Under the pieces are notes generated by a model. The model searched no databases. It had not been told where the DNA came from and worked only from the letters and a program-made list of their open reading frames with translations. From positions 1 to 48,597 of the forward strand of contig CALZGZ010000287.1 in the NCBI GenBank assembly GCA_945787105.1: a DNA stretch of 48,597 nt. The letters run 5' to 3'. The translations under genes and the position numbers were made by a program. The DNA is from an uncultured Gammaproteobacteria bacterium (lineage in GTDB: Bacteria > Pseudomonadota > Gammaproteobacteria > Arenicellales > JAANXG01). Shown one piece after another: positions 1 through 7,853 of this stretch; the first letter of the stretch is position 1; every line of letters begins with the position of its first letter.

Positions 1-54
1 AATGACGATGGCTATAGCAATGACGATGGCTATAGCAATGACGATGGCCATAGA
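1..54 (+). repeat. 18-bp tandem repeat, three in-frame copies
   Basis: The unit AATGACGATGGCTATAGC occurs at 1-18 and 19-36 exactly, and at 37-54 with a C for T change and an altered end. It encodes NDDGYS in the frame of the truncated CDS and may continue upstream of the window. Being 18 bp, copy-number change would keep the frame. Confidence 0.9.
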
Positions 55-1059
55 CATACGGTTTGCGAACGCTCCACGAACAAGATGTTCCGGTCATGCC
101 GTTTTGAAATTGATGAGGAGTACTACGCGACAATCGCCAAATGCATCAATCTAGACGAGGCGGATAAACGCAAGGAGTGTAAAGAATTGGCACGGGAGAC
201 ACGCCTGGAAGATAGAGAGGGTTGCGGAGAGCAACGAGAAGCGCGCGAGGATGTCTGTGAGCTGCTGGGCGAAAATCGCTTTCCCGAGGCGTTGATGGAG
301 GGTAATTTCGTTCAAGATCCCATTGGGAATGAATACTTTTCTCTGGTGCCGGGACATACCTACGTAGCCCAAGCCGGTGAGGATTCCGAGGAAACCATTG
401 TGGTAACCGTGACAGACCAAGTGCGGGAAATACTGGGTGTTAATTGCCGTATCGTGGTCGATATCGTCCTGGTAAAGGAAGATAACGAATACGTTGCCGT
501 CGAAGTCACCGACGACTACTATGCCCAACATGCTGTCACCGGAGACGTGCACTACTGCGGTGAAGTCGCGCGTAATTTCGAGGATGGTGCGTTGGTCAAT
601 CTTGACGGTTCATTCGAGGCTGGACGCGATCTTGCGAATTCGGGAATCCTGATCAAAGCTGATCCCGAGACTGGTGACGCACACCGTCAAGAGTACTTAC
701 TCGGTGAAGCCGAGGACGTTATCCGATATGTGGCCGGGGAAGACGACCCGACCTCCGTCGGTCCCGGAGAGGGTGGCGAAAACTCCGACTTTCCCTGTCT
801 GGGAGAATGCGTGAAGACCGAGGAATTTATCCCTCCGGAGCCGGGGGCCGGTGAGTTCAAGTATTTCAAGGCGGGCACTGGTTTCGTGCTGGGTGTTGCC
901 CTCGAGGATGGCCTACCCACCGGTGAGCGCGATGAAGTGTTATGTGTCGGTAATTCGCTGGACATTCTAGCTGACGACCCAAACTGCGGCATCGCTCCCG
1001 CGGATCTGCCCGACCTACAGGACCAACTGTGCAGATTGTCGCCGGACGCGTTTTGCTAG
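1..1059 (+). CDS. Secreted hypothetical protein, 5'-truncated by window edge, with NDDGYS repeats
   Basis: The reading frame is open from base 1, so the gene starts before the window; the internal ATG at 85 is not the likely start. Visible residues 1-18 are three near-perfect copies of the hexapeptide NDDGYS, encoded by an 18-bp tandem repeat. After a charged, Cys-containing helical stretch comes a conserved-looking domain with LVPGHTYV at about residues 115-122 and a REILGVNCRIV segment. This pattern resembles a family of secreted bacterial proteins of unknown function that share an 'LVPGTTYVYEG' block; that resemblance is from memory. The C-terminal part carries paired cysteines, fitting an exported protein. 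A strong terminator follows 40 nt after the stop. Function unknown. Confidence 0.75.
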   Translation, partial: NDDGYSNDDGYSNDDGHRHTVCERSTNKMFRSCRFEIDEEYYATIAKCINLDEADKRKECKELARETRLEDREGCGEQREAREDVCELLGENRFPEALMEGNFVQDPIGNEYFSLVPGHTYVAQAGEDSEETIVVTVTDQVREILGVNCRIVVDIVLVKEDNEYVAVEVTDDYYAQHAVTGDVHYCGEVARNFEDGALVNLDGSFEAGRDLANSGILIKADPETGDAHRQEYLLGEAEDVIRYVAGEDDPTSVGPGEGGENSDFPCLGECVKTEEFIPPEPGAGEFKYFKAGTGFVLGVALEDGLPTGERDEVLCVGNSLDILADDPNCGIAPADLPDLQDQLCRLSPDAFC

Positions 1060-1101
1060 GATTGAGTATCACCAACGCTAGTCATCAATAAGGCCAGAAC
1101 A

Positions 1102-1143
1102 ATCGCCGGAGCAGGAGGTTGACTGCACCGGCGATCGTTTTTT
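1102..1143 (+). terminator. Rho-independent terminator
   Basis: ATCGCCGG at 1102-1109 pairs perfectly with CCGGCGAT at 1128-1135. GCAG/CTGC extends the stem inside, and a run of six T follows at 1138-1143. It lies 43 nt downstream of the stop of the NDDGYS-repeat gene, which it very probably terminates. Confidence 0.88.
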
Positions 1144-1299
1144 CAGCCATAGCAATAAAGGCGTGACAACTTTGGAATCATTAGCTTTATCGTTTGTCAC
1201 CCCTTTATTCCCTTTGTATTGACCTCCTATATATATCACTGTCGAGGTCTAGGCGTGGCCCGTGATACGCGTTGCTCGGATAACACCGGGTGGGGTGTA

Positions 1300-1485
1300 T
1301 TGGTACACTGTGAGACCGGCCGTGCGACCCAGCGGTGGTCGCGGCGCACCAGGGCCACGTCCACCATACCCGGAACACGCCGTGTCGGAATGGCACGATG
1401 CCCATCATCTGTTGCGCCCTTAGACTTCATCGCGCGGTTGGCCGCCCTTGATGATCGCGATCAACCCCCGCCGAGCGGTGGCGAT
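1300..1485 (+). pseudogene. IS91-family transposase remnant (C-terminal part)
   Basis: Broken pieces in different forward frames follow the order of an IS91-type (Y2) transposase C-terminal region: YTVRPAV near 1303, then a piece ending HQGHVHH...NTPCRNGT near 1345-1400, then APLDFIARLAAL near 1416-1451. Intact IS91 transposases as I remember them read roughly RPAVS...QGNVRY..KTPYRNGTTHVIFEPLDFIARLAAL here. Frameshifts and lack of the catalytic region make it a fossil. The terminal part after LAAL is not recognisable. Assignment is by motif memory only. Confidence 0.55.
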
Positions 1486-1594
1486 CGACTGTATTCCCTA
1501 GGATGCAGGTTGGTTTATACTTCATGGTACTCCCGTGATGATATCGATAGGGAGGCAGCCGAATAGGCCGTTCACTAGAGGAGGAGACACAACC

Positions 1595-2275
1595 GTGAAG
1601 CTCTACATGCATCCCGTGTCCATGACCAGTCGTCCCGTGCGTTTGTTGATCGCCGAGAACAACCTCGACGTCGACGAGCAGTTGGTCGACCTGTTTACCG
1701 GCGAGCACACCCAGGACGAGTACGCTGCCATCAATCCGAACAAGCTGGTCCCCGTGCTCGAGGACGGTGACTTTCGGCTCACTGAAAGCGCCGCCATTCT
1801 CAAGTACCTCGCCGACAAGTTCGATTTGCCCAGTTACCCGAAGGATCTGCAGAAGCGGGCACGGGTCAACGAGCGCATGGACTGGTTCAACACGCAGTTC
1901 TATCGCGAGTTCGGTTACGGCCTGAACTACCCGCAGCTGTTCCCGCACCACAAGCGCCCCACCGATGCGGTGCAACAGGCGACGCTCGCTTGGGGAAAAG
2001 AGCGCGCCGAGGGGTGGCTTGAGGTCCTGGACAAGCACTTGATCGGGCCGAACCAGCAATACCTGTGCGGCGACGAGTTGACGATCGCCGACTACTTGGG
2101 GGTGTGCCTAATCACCTTGGGCGAGATCACGCGTTGTGACTTCTCTGCATACCCGAATGTCTCGCGCTGGATCGCCAACATGAAAAAACTCAAAAGCTGG
2201 AACGAGGTTAACGAGGCGCTCTACAGCCTCGCCGACCAGCTCAAGGATCAACCGTTCGAAACCATCGGCGCATGA
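1595..2275 (+). CDS. Glutathione S-transferase family protein
   Basis: A 226-residue protein with the GST layout: N-terminal thioredoxin-like domain (about 1-78) with KLYMHPVSMTSRP at the start, cis-Pro in LVPVL (residue 53) and the glutathione-binding ESAAI at 64-68, then an all-helical C-terminal domain. It should conjugate or transfer glutathione to an unknown substrate in the cytoplasm. Start chosen at GTG 1595 because AGGAGG lies about 10 nt upstream and the protein then begins exactly at the conserved first strand; an in-frame ATG at 1535 would add 20 residues not seen in the family. Its stop overlaps the ATG of the following VOC gene (ATGA), so the two are co-translated and may act in one detoxification step. 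Confidence 0.88.
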   Translation: MKLYMHPVSMTSRPVRLLIAENNLDVDEQLVDLFTGEHTQDEYAAINPNKLVPVLEDGDFRLTESAAILKYLADKFDLPSYPKDLQKRARVNERMDWFNTQFYREFGYGLNYPQLFPHHKRPTDAVQQATLAWGKERAEGWLEVLDKHLIGPNQQYLCGDELTIADYLGVCLITLGEITRCDFSAYPNVSRWIANMKKLKSWNEVNEALYSLADQLKDQPFETIGA

Positions 2276-2763
2276 TCAAGGGACTGCATCACAACGCCTA
2301 TCGCTGTCGCGACTCGGAACAGACCCGGAAGTTCTACGAGGAATTCCTCGGGCTGCCGCTGGTCAACGCGTTCGAGATTACAGAGACCAAGAGCGGTCGC
2401 AGCACCCACACGCTGCACTCGTTCTATGCGATGGACGACGGGTCGTGCCTCGCGTTCTTCGAGACGTTCGACGTGCCTTTTGAGTTCAAGGACCAGCACG
2501 ACTTCGACCTGCACATCGCGTTGGAAGTCCCGCCCGATGCCCTTGCGGGCTGGCTCGACAAGGGCAAGCGGGCCGACATCGAGACGCGCGGCATCGCCGA
2601 TCACCAGTTCATCGACTCGGTTTACTTTCGCGACCCGAACGGATACGTCATCGAACTGACAGCCAAGCGAGACAATCACGACGAGGCGATGGACCCGGCG
2701 AAAAACGGCGCAAGAGCGAACCTCGACGCGTGGCAGACAACCAAGAGCAAGTACGCACCGTAA
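2272..2763 (+). CDS. VOC (glyoxalase/dioxygenase fold) family protein
   Basis: A 163-residue single vicinal-oxygen-chelate module. It begins IKGLHHNAYRC, with a candidate metal His at 6 or 7, has KFYEEFLGLPL at about 20-30, a mid-chain His in FDLHIAL (81), and the closing RDPNGYVIEL with Glu 128. These positions match the metal ligands of glyoxalase I and extradiol-type proteins. The substrate cannot be read. The start ATG overlaps the stop of the GST gene by four bases (ATGA), so expression is coupled; a glutathione-dependent isomerase or lyase role alongside the GST is an inference. Confidence 0.85.
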   Translation: MIKGLHHNAYRCRDSEQTRKFYEEFLGLPLVNAFEITETKSGRSTHTLHSFYAMDDGSCLAFFETFDVPFEFKDQHDFDLHIALEVPPDALAGWLDKGKRADIETRGIADHQFIDSVYFRDPNGYVIELTAKRDNHDEAMDPAKNGARANLDAWQTTKSKYAP

Positions 2764-2897
2764 AGATGTTGCCGACATCGCGGGCCAATTCCCGCCATTC
2801 GGACATGCCCGAGCAGCGCCATCTGCAAGGTCGGTGTAGACTCATATGGGACCGTCGAGTTCGAAAACGAGTGTTGTAGGGAGCCATCTGCACCGCT

Positions 2898-5800
2898 GTG
2901 TCAATACAACGCTTTACGGACATAGTAGTATGTGGAATGGCTTCCAAAAGCGCATCCGACCCAGAAATTGACGTCGCCGTCTGGCTTGAACGACTAGGGC
3001 TTGATGAATTCGCTGCCGCCTTTGCGCAAAACAAGATTGATGCTGTCGCGCTAAAGCTTCTATCAGAAGATGACCTCAAGGAGCTTGGTGTCGTCGCGCT
3101 TGGCGACCGTCGAAAATTGAGCGCGGCGATTTCGGAACTTAGCCAGGAACACGTCTCGAGCCCGCATGGACGTACCGAACTCCCACCGGACCCCCAAACG
3201 GGCTCTCCACTCTCGTACACACCATACCATCTCGCAACCAGAATCCTGCATGAGCGTGGTGACTTAAAGGGTGAGAGAAAACACGTCACCGTGTTGTTCG
3301 CAGACATTAAGGACTCAACAAGTTTGATCGAACATGCCGACCCAGAAGAAGCGGCGCAGAAACTTGGCCCAGCAATCTCGCACATGATGACGGCGGTGCA
3401 CCAGTACGAGGGAACTGTAAACAAGGTGCAGGGTGACGGCATCATGGCCTTGTTTGGTGCCCCGCTGGCGCATGAAGACCATGCCCAAAGAGCATGTATG
3501 GCCGCACAGGCAATGCTCGAATCGATTGCAGATACGGGCGATTCAGCGGTCGAGCTACGTATCGGACTTCATTCCGGCGACGTTCTCGTACGCACAATCC
3601 ACAACGACCTTTCGATGGACTATGACGCGATTGGCGCCACCGTTCATTTAGCTAGTCGCATCGAACAGCTCGCACGCCCTGGAAGCGTTTTTATGACGGC
3701 AGCGACGCAGGCGCTTATAGAGGGTTTTTTCGAAACCCAATCGCTAGGAGCCAAACCGGTCAAAGGCATGAGCCGTGACGTCCAGGTGTTCGAGCTTATT
3801 CGGCGGACTCGCCTGGTGACACGATGGGAGGCCCGATCGGCCCGTGAACTTACCAACTTTGTTGGCCGGCGAGTCGAGCTTGAGTCGCTACTGCGGTCAG
3901 CGGATCGCGCTCTATCCGGACAAGGCGAGTTAATCGCTTTGGTTGGTGAAGCGGGTATGGGCAAATCGCGACTCCTTCACGAACTACTACGCGCGCCACA
4001 GATTACTGACTGGCTGGTGGTGCAGACTGGCACTTCACCATTCGGAATCTCCGCCGCATTCATGCCGCTCGGAATATTACTTCGATCACTGTTCGGAGTT
4101 AGCGAGGGCGACACCAAGAGCGAAATAAACAATAAAATCCAAGAAGGTTTACGGCGGTACGACGTGTCGACGGGCGCCTTGCCCTCCGCCGTTCGGTTTC
4201 TGCTCAACTCGCAAATCGACGATCCGGCATGGATCGCCCTTGATCCACAGCAGCGCCGTAATGTGATCATTGAGGAACTTCGCCGTTTTCTCCTTCAGAT
4301 CGCACACAAGCAACCACTGCTTCTTATTTTCGAAGATTTGCACTGGATTGACTCAGAGACGCAGCGACTGCTCGACGCGCTGGCAGGAAGCCTCGGCGCT
4401 CACCGGTTGTTGCTGATAGTCACCTACCGACCCGAGTATCATCATGATTGGGCCGTGAAGAGCTACTACACGCGAATTCGCGTTGATCCGCTTGGAGATG
4501 CGACGGCGCACGCGATGCTGGATGCGCTCCTAGGTTCTTCGGCAAAGTTAGAGGTCCTCAAGGGTGTTCTCATCGAAAGGACTCAGGGACGACCTCTATT
4601 CGTTGAGGAACTTGTTCGCTCTCTCAAGGACGCTGGGATTATTTCTGAATCGGAAGACTCAATCGATTTAATCGGCAACGTTGATCAGATTGAGATACCG
4701 GGGTCAGTCCAGGACGTCATAGCATCACGAATTGACCGCTTGGAACCTGAACTAAAAAGCCTGTTACAGATTGCTTCAGTCATTGGGCGTCGCGTCCCCG
4801 TGGCGCTAATAAAGTTGGTTACAGATTCACCTGCCTCTGCGATAGAGCGCCAGTTAGCCAAACTCCAGGAAATGGAATTTCTATACGAGGCGGGTGATGG
4901 CACCAACCCCGAGTTCCTTTTCAAACATGCGCTAACCGAGGAAGTGACCTACGTGTCTTTGGTTCACGAGATGCGCAGAACACTACACGGGAGATTGGTT
5001 GACGCAATCGAAATCGAGTACGCTGACCGATTGGAAGAGAATTGCGAGGTCATTGCAAGACACGCGCTTGCTGCCGAACGCTGGGCACAAGCCTATGACT
5101 ATAGCCGTAAAGCCGCAAGGAAAGCGCACGCCCGATCAGCCTATCAGGCTGCTATTGAATGGTTCGACCAGGCAGTGGCCGCGCTCGATCGCCTACCCGA
5201 GGCTGAAGATCAGCTCGCTGACAAAATGGATGTTCGACTCGAAATGCGCATCGCTCTGTGGCCGCTCGGGCAGCATGAATTGCTGGCGCGCAGGGTACGC
5301 GAAGCGGGCGTATTAGCAGAGCGGGCTGGTGACACGTTACGGCTTGCGATTGTTCACAACTACCTTACAGCCCACCACTGGCAGGCCGGAGAGCACAAAA
5401 AGGCGATCAAAACCGGCGAGAAGGGCATAGCCCTCGCCGAACAAGCGGATGATTTTTCCGTCCTCGCCACAACCAAGCAACATCTGGGGCTGGCTCTACT
5501 CGCCCGAGGAGACTATGCACGACAGACCAAGCTCCATCGTGAGGTCGTTCAGTCGCTGGTTGGGAAACAAATGCTGCAACGCCATGGCATGGCGGGTTAT
5601 CCAGCCGCACTTTCACGCGGCTTTCTGGCATATGGGTTGGCTGAGCTCGGCGAATTCTACGAAGCATTCCGCTGGGCGCATGAAGGCGTTGAGATTGCCC
5701 ATCAGGTGAATAGCGCCATGACGACCGTATGGGTCACAAACAATCTGGCGCTGACTCACCTCATGCAGGGAGAGCCGGAGAAGTCCCTCGAGTTGATGCA

Positions 5801-6242
5801 GCCAAATTTCGAGCTTTGTTGTAAATCCGAGGTCAAGCTCTTGTTCTCTCAAACGGCCGGTATTTTGGGTCGTACCCTGACCATCGTCAGTCGACCACTC
5901 GAGGGAATCAAGGTTCTCGAGCAGGCAACTCATCCGGACAATCTTGAACACCACACTGAGGGAATGGGCTATCCGATTGTCTGGCTGGCATTGGCAATGC
6001 TCGCTTCTGACAGACTAGCGGATGGACTTGGTCACGCACATCGCGCGCTCAAGATTGCTACCACGCAAGGTGAGCGCGGACACCAGGCATGGGCCCTGTT
6101 CGCGCGAGCGGAAATGGAGGCCGCATTAGCGCATTATCCTGAGCAACAGCCAAAGACCTACAACCTGGCACTGCAGATCGCCGAAGAATGTGAGATGCAC
6201 CCATTGGCTACACTGTGCCGCTCGAGACTTAGCGCCGGTTGA
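2898..6242 (+). CDS. Multidomain SAM / class III cyclase / AAA ATPase / TPR protein
   Basis: A 1114-residue signalling protein. Residues about 21-85 look like a SAM domain (VWLERLGLDEFAAAF). Residues 127-302 are a class III nucleotidyl cyclase domain with the metal aspartates in LFADIKDS (D136) and QGDG (D180). The transition-state Asn position is His (TVHLASR, 249-254), a variant I associate with this architecture. An AAA/STAND-type ATPase follows, with Walker A GEAGMGKS at 350-357 and Walker B LLLIFEDLHW near 475-484. The rest, from about 690, is helical TPR-like repeat. The layout suggests a cAMP-producing or cyclase-like scaffold regulated by ATP and protein partners. Start is uncertain: GTG 2898 gives the full frame, and ATG 2937 (MASKSASD) directly precedes the SAM domain; neither has a strong ribosome site. 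Confidence 0.88.
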   Translation: MSIQRFTDIVVCGMASKSASDPEIDVAVWLERLGLDEFAAAFAQNKIDAVALKLLSEDDLKELGVVALGDRRKLSAAISELSQEHVSSPHGRTELPPDPQTGSPLSYTPYHLATRILHERGDLKGERKHVTVLFADIKDSTSLIEHADPEEAAQKLGPAISHMMTAVHQYEGTVNKVQGDGIMALFGAPLAHEDHAQRACMAAQAMLESIADTGDSAVELRIGLHSGDVLVRTIHNDLSMDYDAIGATVHLASRIEQLARPGSVFMTAATQALIEGFFETQSLGAKPVKGMSRDVQVFELIRRTRLVTRWEARSARELTNFVGRRVELESLLRSADRALSGQGELIALVGEAGMGKSRLLHELLRAPQITDWLVVQTGTSPFGISAAFMPLGILLRSLFGVSEGDTKSEINNKIQEGLRRYDVSTGALPSAVRFLLNSQIDDPAWIALDPQQRRNVIIEELRRFLLQIAHKQPLLLIFEDLHWIDSETQRLLDALAGSLGAHRLLLIVTYRPEYHHDWAVKSYYTRIRVDPLGDATAHAMLDALLGSSAKLEVLKGVLIERTQGRPLFVEELVRSLKDAGIISESEDSIDLIGNVDQIEIPGSVQDVIASRIDRLEPELKSLLQIASVIGRRVPVALIKLVTDSPASAIERQLAKLQEMEFLYEAGDGTNPEFLFKHALTEEVTYVSLVHEMRRTLHGRLVDAIEIEYADRLEENCEVIARHALAAERWAQAYDYSRKAARKAHARSAYQAAIEWFDQAVAALDRLPEAEDQLADKMDVRLEMRIALWPLGQHELLARRVREAGVLAERAGDTLRLAIVHNYLTAHHWQAGEHKKAIKTGEKGIALAEQADDFSVLATTKQHLGLALLARGDYARQTKLHREVVQSLVGKQMLQRHGMAGYPAALSRGFLAYGLAELGEFYEAFRWAHEGVEIAHQVNSAMTTVWVTNNLALTHLMQGEPEKSLELMQPNFELCCKSEVKLLFSQTAGILGRTLTIVSRPLEGIKVLEQATHPDNLEHHTEGMGYPIVWLALAMLASDRLADGLGHAHRALKIATTQGERGHQAWALFARAEMEAALAHYPEQQPKTYNLALQIAEECEMHPLATLCRSRLSAG

Positions 6243-6464
6243 ATTAACTCCCGCTATCGCAACATGAACGAGTTGTGACGTAGGCTTTTATACTTTGTGG
6301 GACAGCAGCGGGCCAGTACCCTTACATGGATTTTGCGTACCGCACGGGTGTTGATGATACGGACCGGTCGGCGCAGGGACATCGACAGGCCAAGTGAGTT
6401 CCTGAGGATCTGCCCGTCAAGCGTTAACATGGCTGTTGTGTATCGGCTTAATTTTCCGAACAGA

Positions 6465-6508
6465 AGACGGCAGAGTTATTCTACCAAAAAATAAATCTGT
6501 CCCCATTA
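6465..6508. repeat. GGGGACAG-type palindrome, copy 1
   Basis: The right arm AAATAAATCTGTCCCC is intact; the left arm GACGGCAGAGTTATT is degenerate. The element ends 9 nt from the stop codon of the minus-strand bacteriohemerythrin gene, reading GGGGACAG... away from that stop. Confidence 0.75.
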
Positions 6509-6516
6509 CGATCGGC

Positions 6517-6927
6517 TCACGACGCGCCGTCTGTTTCGTGAACCGATAGGTGGAAACGCGCGTCATAGGTTGTATGGTGGTCGTGAAACCAGTTTTGTAT
6601 CCGCTCAGCGAGTGCGTGGCTATCCTTCATCAACCCGTATTGGTGCTCGTACATCATGAGGGTGACCTCATTAAGCAGTCGTTGATGATCCGCGTAATGT
6701 TTCACGTAGTCGTTGCTATAGGCATGCGCCTGCATTATCGCCTCCTCGCGCGCAAAGTGTTTGCAGGCACTACTGAATAACTTCACGAGATTATCGGTGG
6801 TAGCGGCTTTGGACCGACGCGGTTCAAAGTCATCGGAAAAACGGTTCAGGAGTTCGATAAGGTGGCGGTGGTCTGCGTCTAAGATCGGCTCGCCAACTGA
6901 GAACTCGGGTTTCCATTCGATAAGCAT
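6517..6927 (-). CDS. Bacteriohemerythrin (O2-binding di-iron protein)
   Basis: A 136-residue hemerythrin with the full ligand set visible: the His of DADHRH, HFAREE (His and Glu), the two His of KHYADH, and the His and Asp of HHTTYD near the C-terminus. It opens with the typical IEWKPEFSVGEPILD. Bacteriohemerythrins bind O2 reversibly at a di-iron site and serve in oxygen storage, delivery or sensing. Start taken at ATG 6927: GAGGAG lies 8 nt upstream, whereas a GTG at 6936 would overlap that ribosome site. Monocistronic; a GGGGACAG palindrome abuts its 3' end. Confidence 0.92.
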   Translation of the reverse strand: MLIEWKPEFSVGEPILDADHRHLIELLNRFSDDFEPRRSKAATTDNLVKLFSSACKHFAREEAIMQAHAYSNDYVKHYADHQRLLNEVTLMMYEHQYGLMKDSHALAERIQNWFHDHHTTYDARFHLSVHETDGAS

Positions 6928-7109
6928 TATGTGCACTCCTCACCGAGTCAATACATCGCGTAGATTGTTGGGACGGTAAGCCCCTGCGGAAAAAGACTTC
7001 TCTCGACGGGTACCATCGACGACAAGCGGCTTGGCGATGAGGGGATACCTCCACAATAAGGGTAGTACAATGCGTACGAACGGCGAGCATGACGCGACGA
7101 AAGGGCGAA

Positions 7110-7760
7110 TCCTGAAGATACACGGACTTCCAAAGGAAAAGAATTTCCTCGCCTTGGTGCCTCGTTATCCGCTGTCACAGGTTGTTCCTCGCCGGGGTAT
7201 AGGTCATCGCCGAGGAACACTCGGTCTTTCGTGCATTCAGCCGCCGATCCCCACCGTGTTGGCACCACTTGTGCAAACCATCAGTCAACGGGTCGCACAG
7301 TACCCGGAGCGTCACCGACTGTCGCTGCGGGTTATCGAGAACAGGTCCCTCAATTTGGAGTCGACGCAAACCGCGACCCCGGACGATCTGATAGGCGATT
7401 CCGCCAGTTACCAGATTGCCGTCGGCCCTCAGGCCGGCCGCAAGGCGCTCACGCTACCGACCGGTCCGGCGCGGGGAGGAAGATCGCGGCGACAATAGGT
7501 TGGCCACGGCATGCGGATGCTCGCGACACGCCGACGTAGCGGCCCAAGCACATGACCCATCAACGGTGAATGCTGGAACGGCTGCGCCGGTGCATTACAC
7601 GACTGGCGTTCTCTACCGAACAATTGGAATTGACGAACCCGGGGAATATTCGTTATGACGTGACCGGATGCACTAACGTCGCGGGCGCATGGATGCGCAG
7701 GAGCGACCACACTCAAAATGCCGCATCGAGACGGCTCGACACAGGGCTTAGCTAGTGCAA
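7110..7760 (+). pseudogene. IS91-family transposase remnant, frameshifted
   Basis: Three forward frames carry consecutive pieces of an IS91-type transposase. Frame A (about 7220-7490) contains LVQTISQRVAQY, a degraded 'ENSYL' region, then SASYQIAVGPQAGRKALTL. A second frame has HADVAAQAH near 7532-7558. A third (7570-7665) has LERLRRCITR followed by LELTNPGNIRYDV. KMPHRDGST near 7714-7740 matches the KTPYRDGTT block in yet another frame. Order and spacing agree with the family as I remember it (IAVGPQAGRKVFTLQTLP, then the C-terminal blocks). The N-terminal zinc and catalytic Tyr region is missing or unrecognisable upstream of 7200. No flanking ends were identified. Confidence 0.72.
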
Positions 7761-7853
7761 ACCGGTTCTTTAAGCATGTCTCTCTGTCTATCTTCGCCGA
7801 CTATCATGTGCTTAAAATGGAATCGTCACCGACTCTCTATTTGAGGCAGGCGC

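Noticed and set aside
2426-2659. Forward frame inside the VOC gene
   Set aside because: Ser/Arg/Thr-rich shadow of the VOC reading frame.
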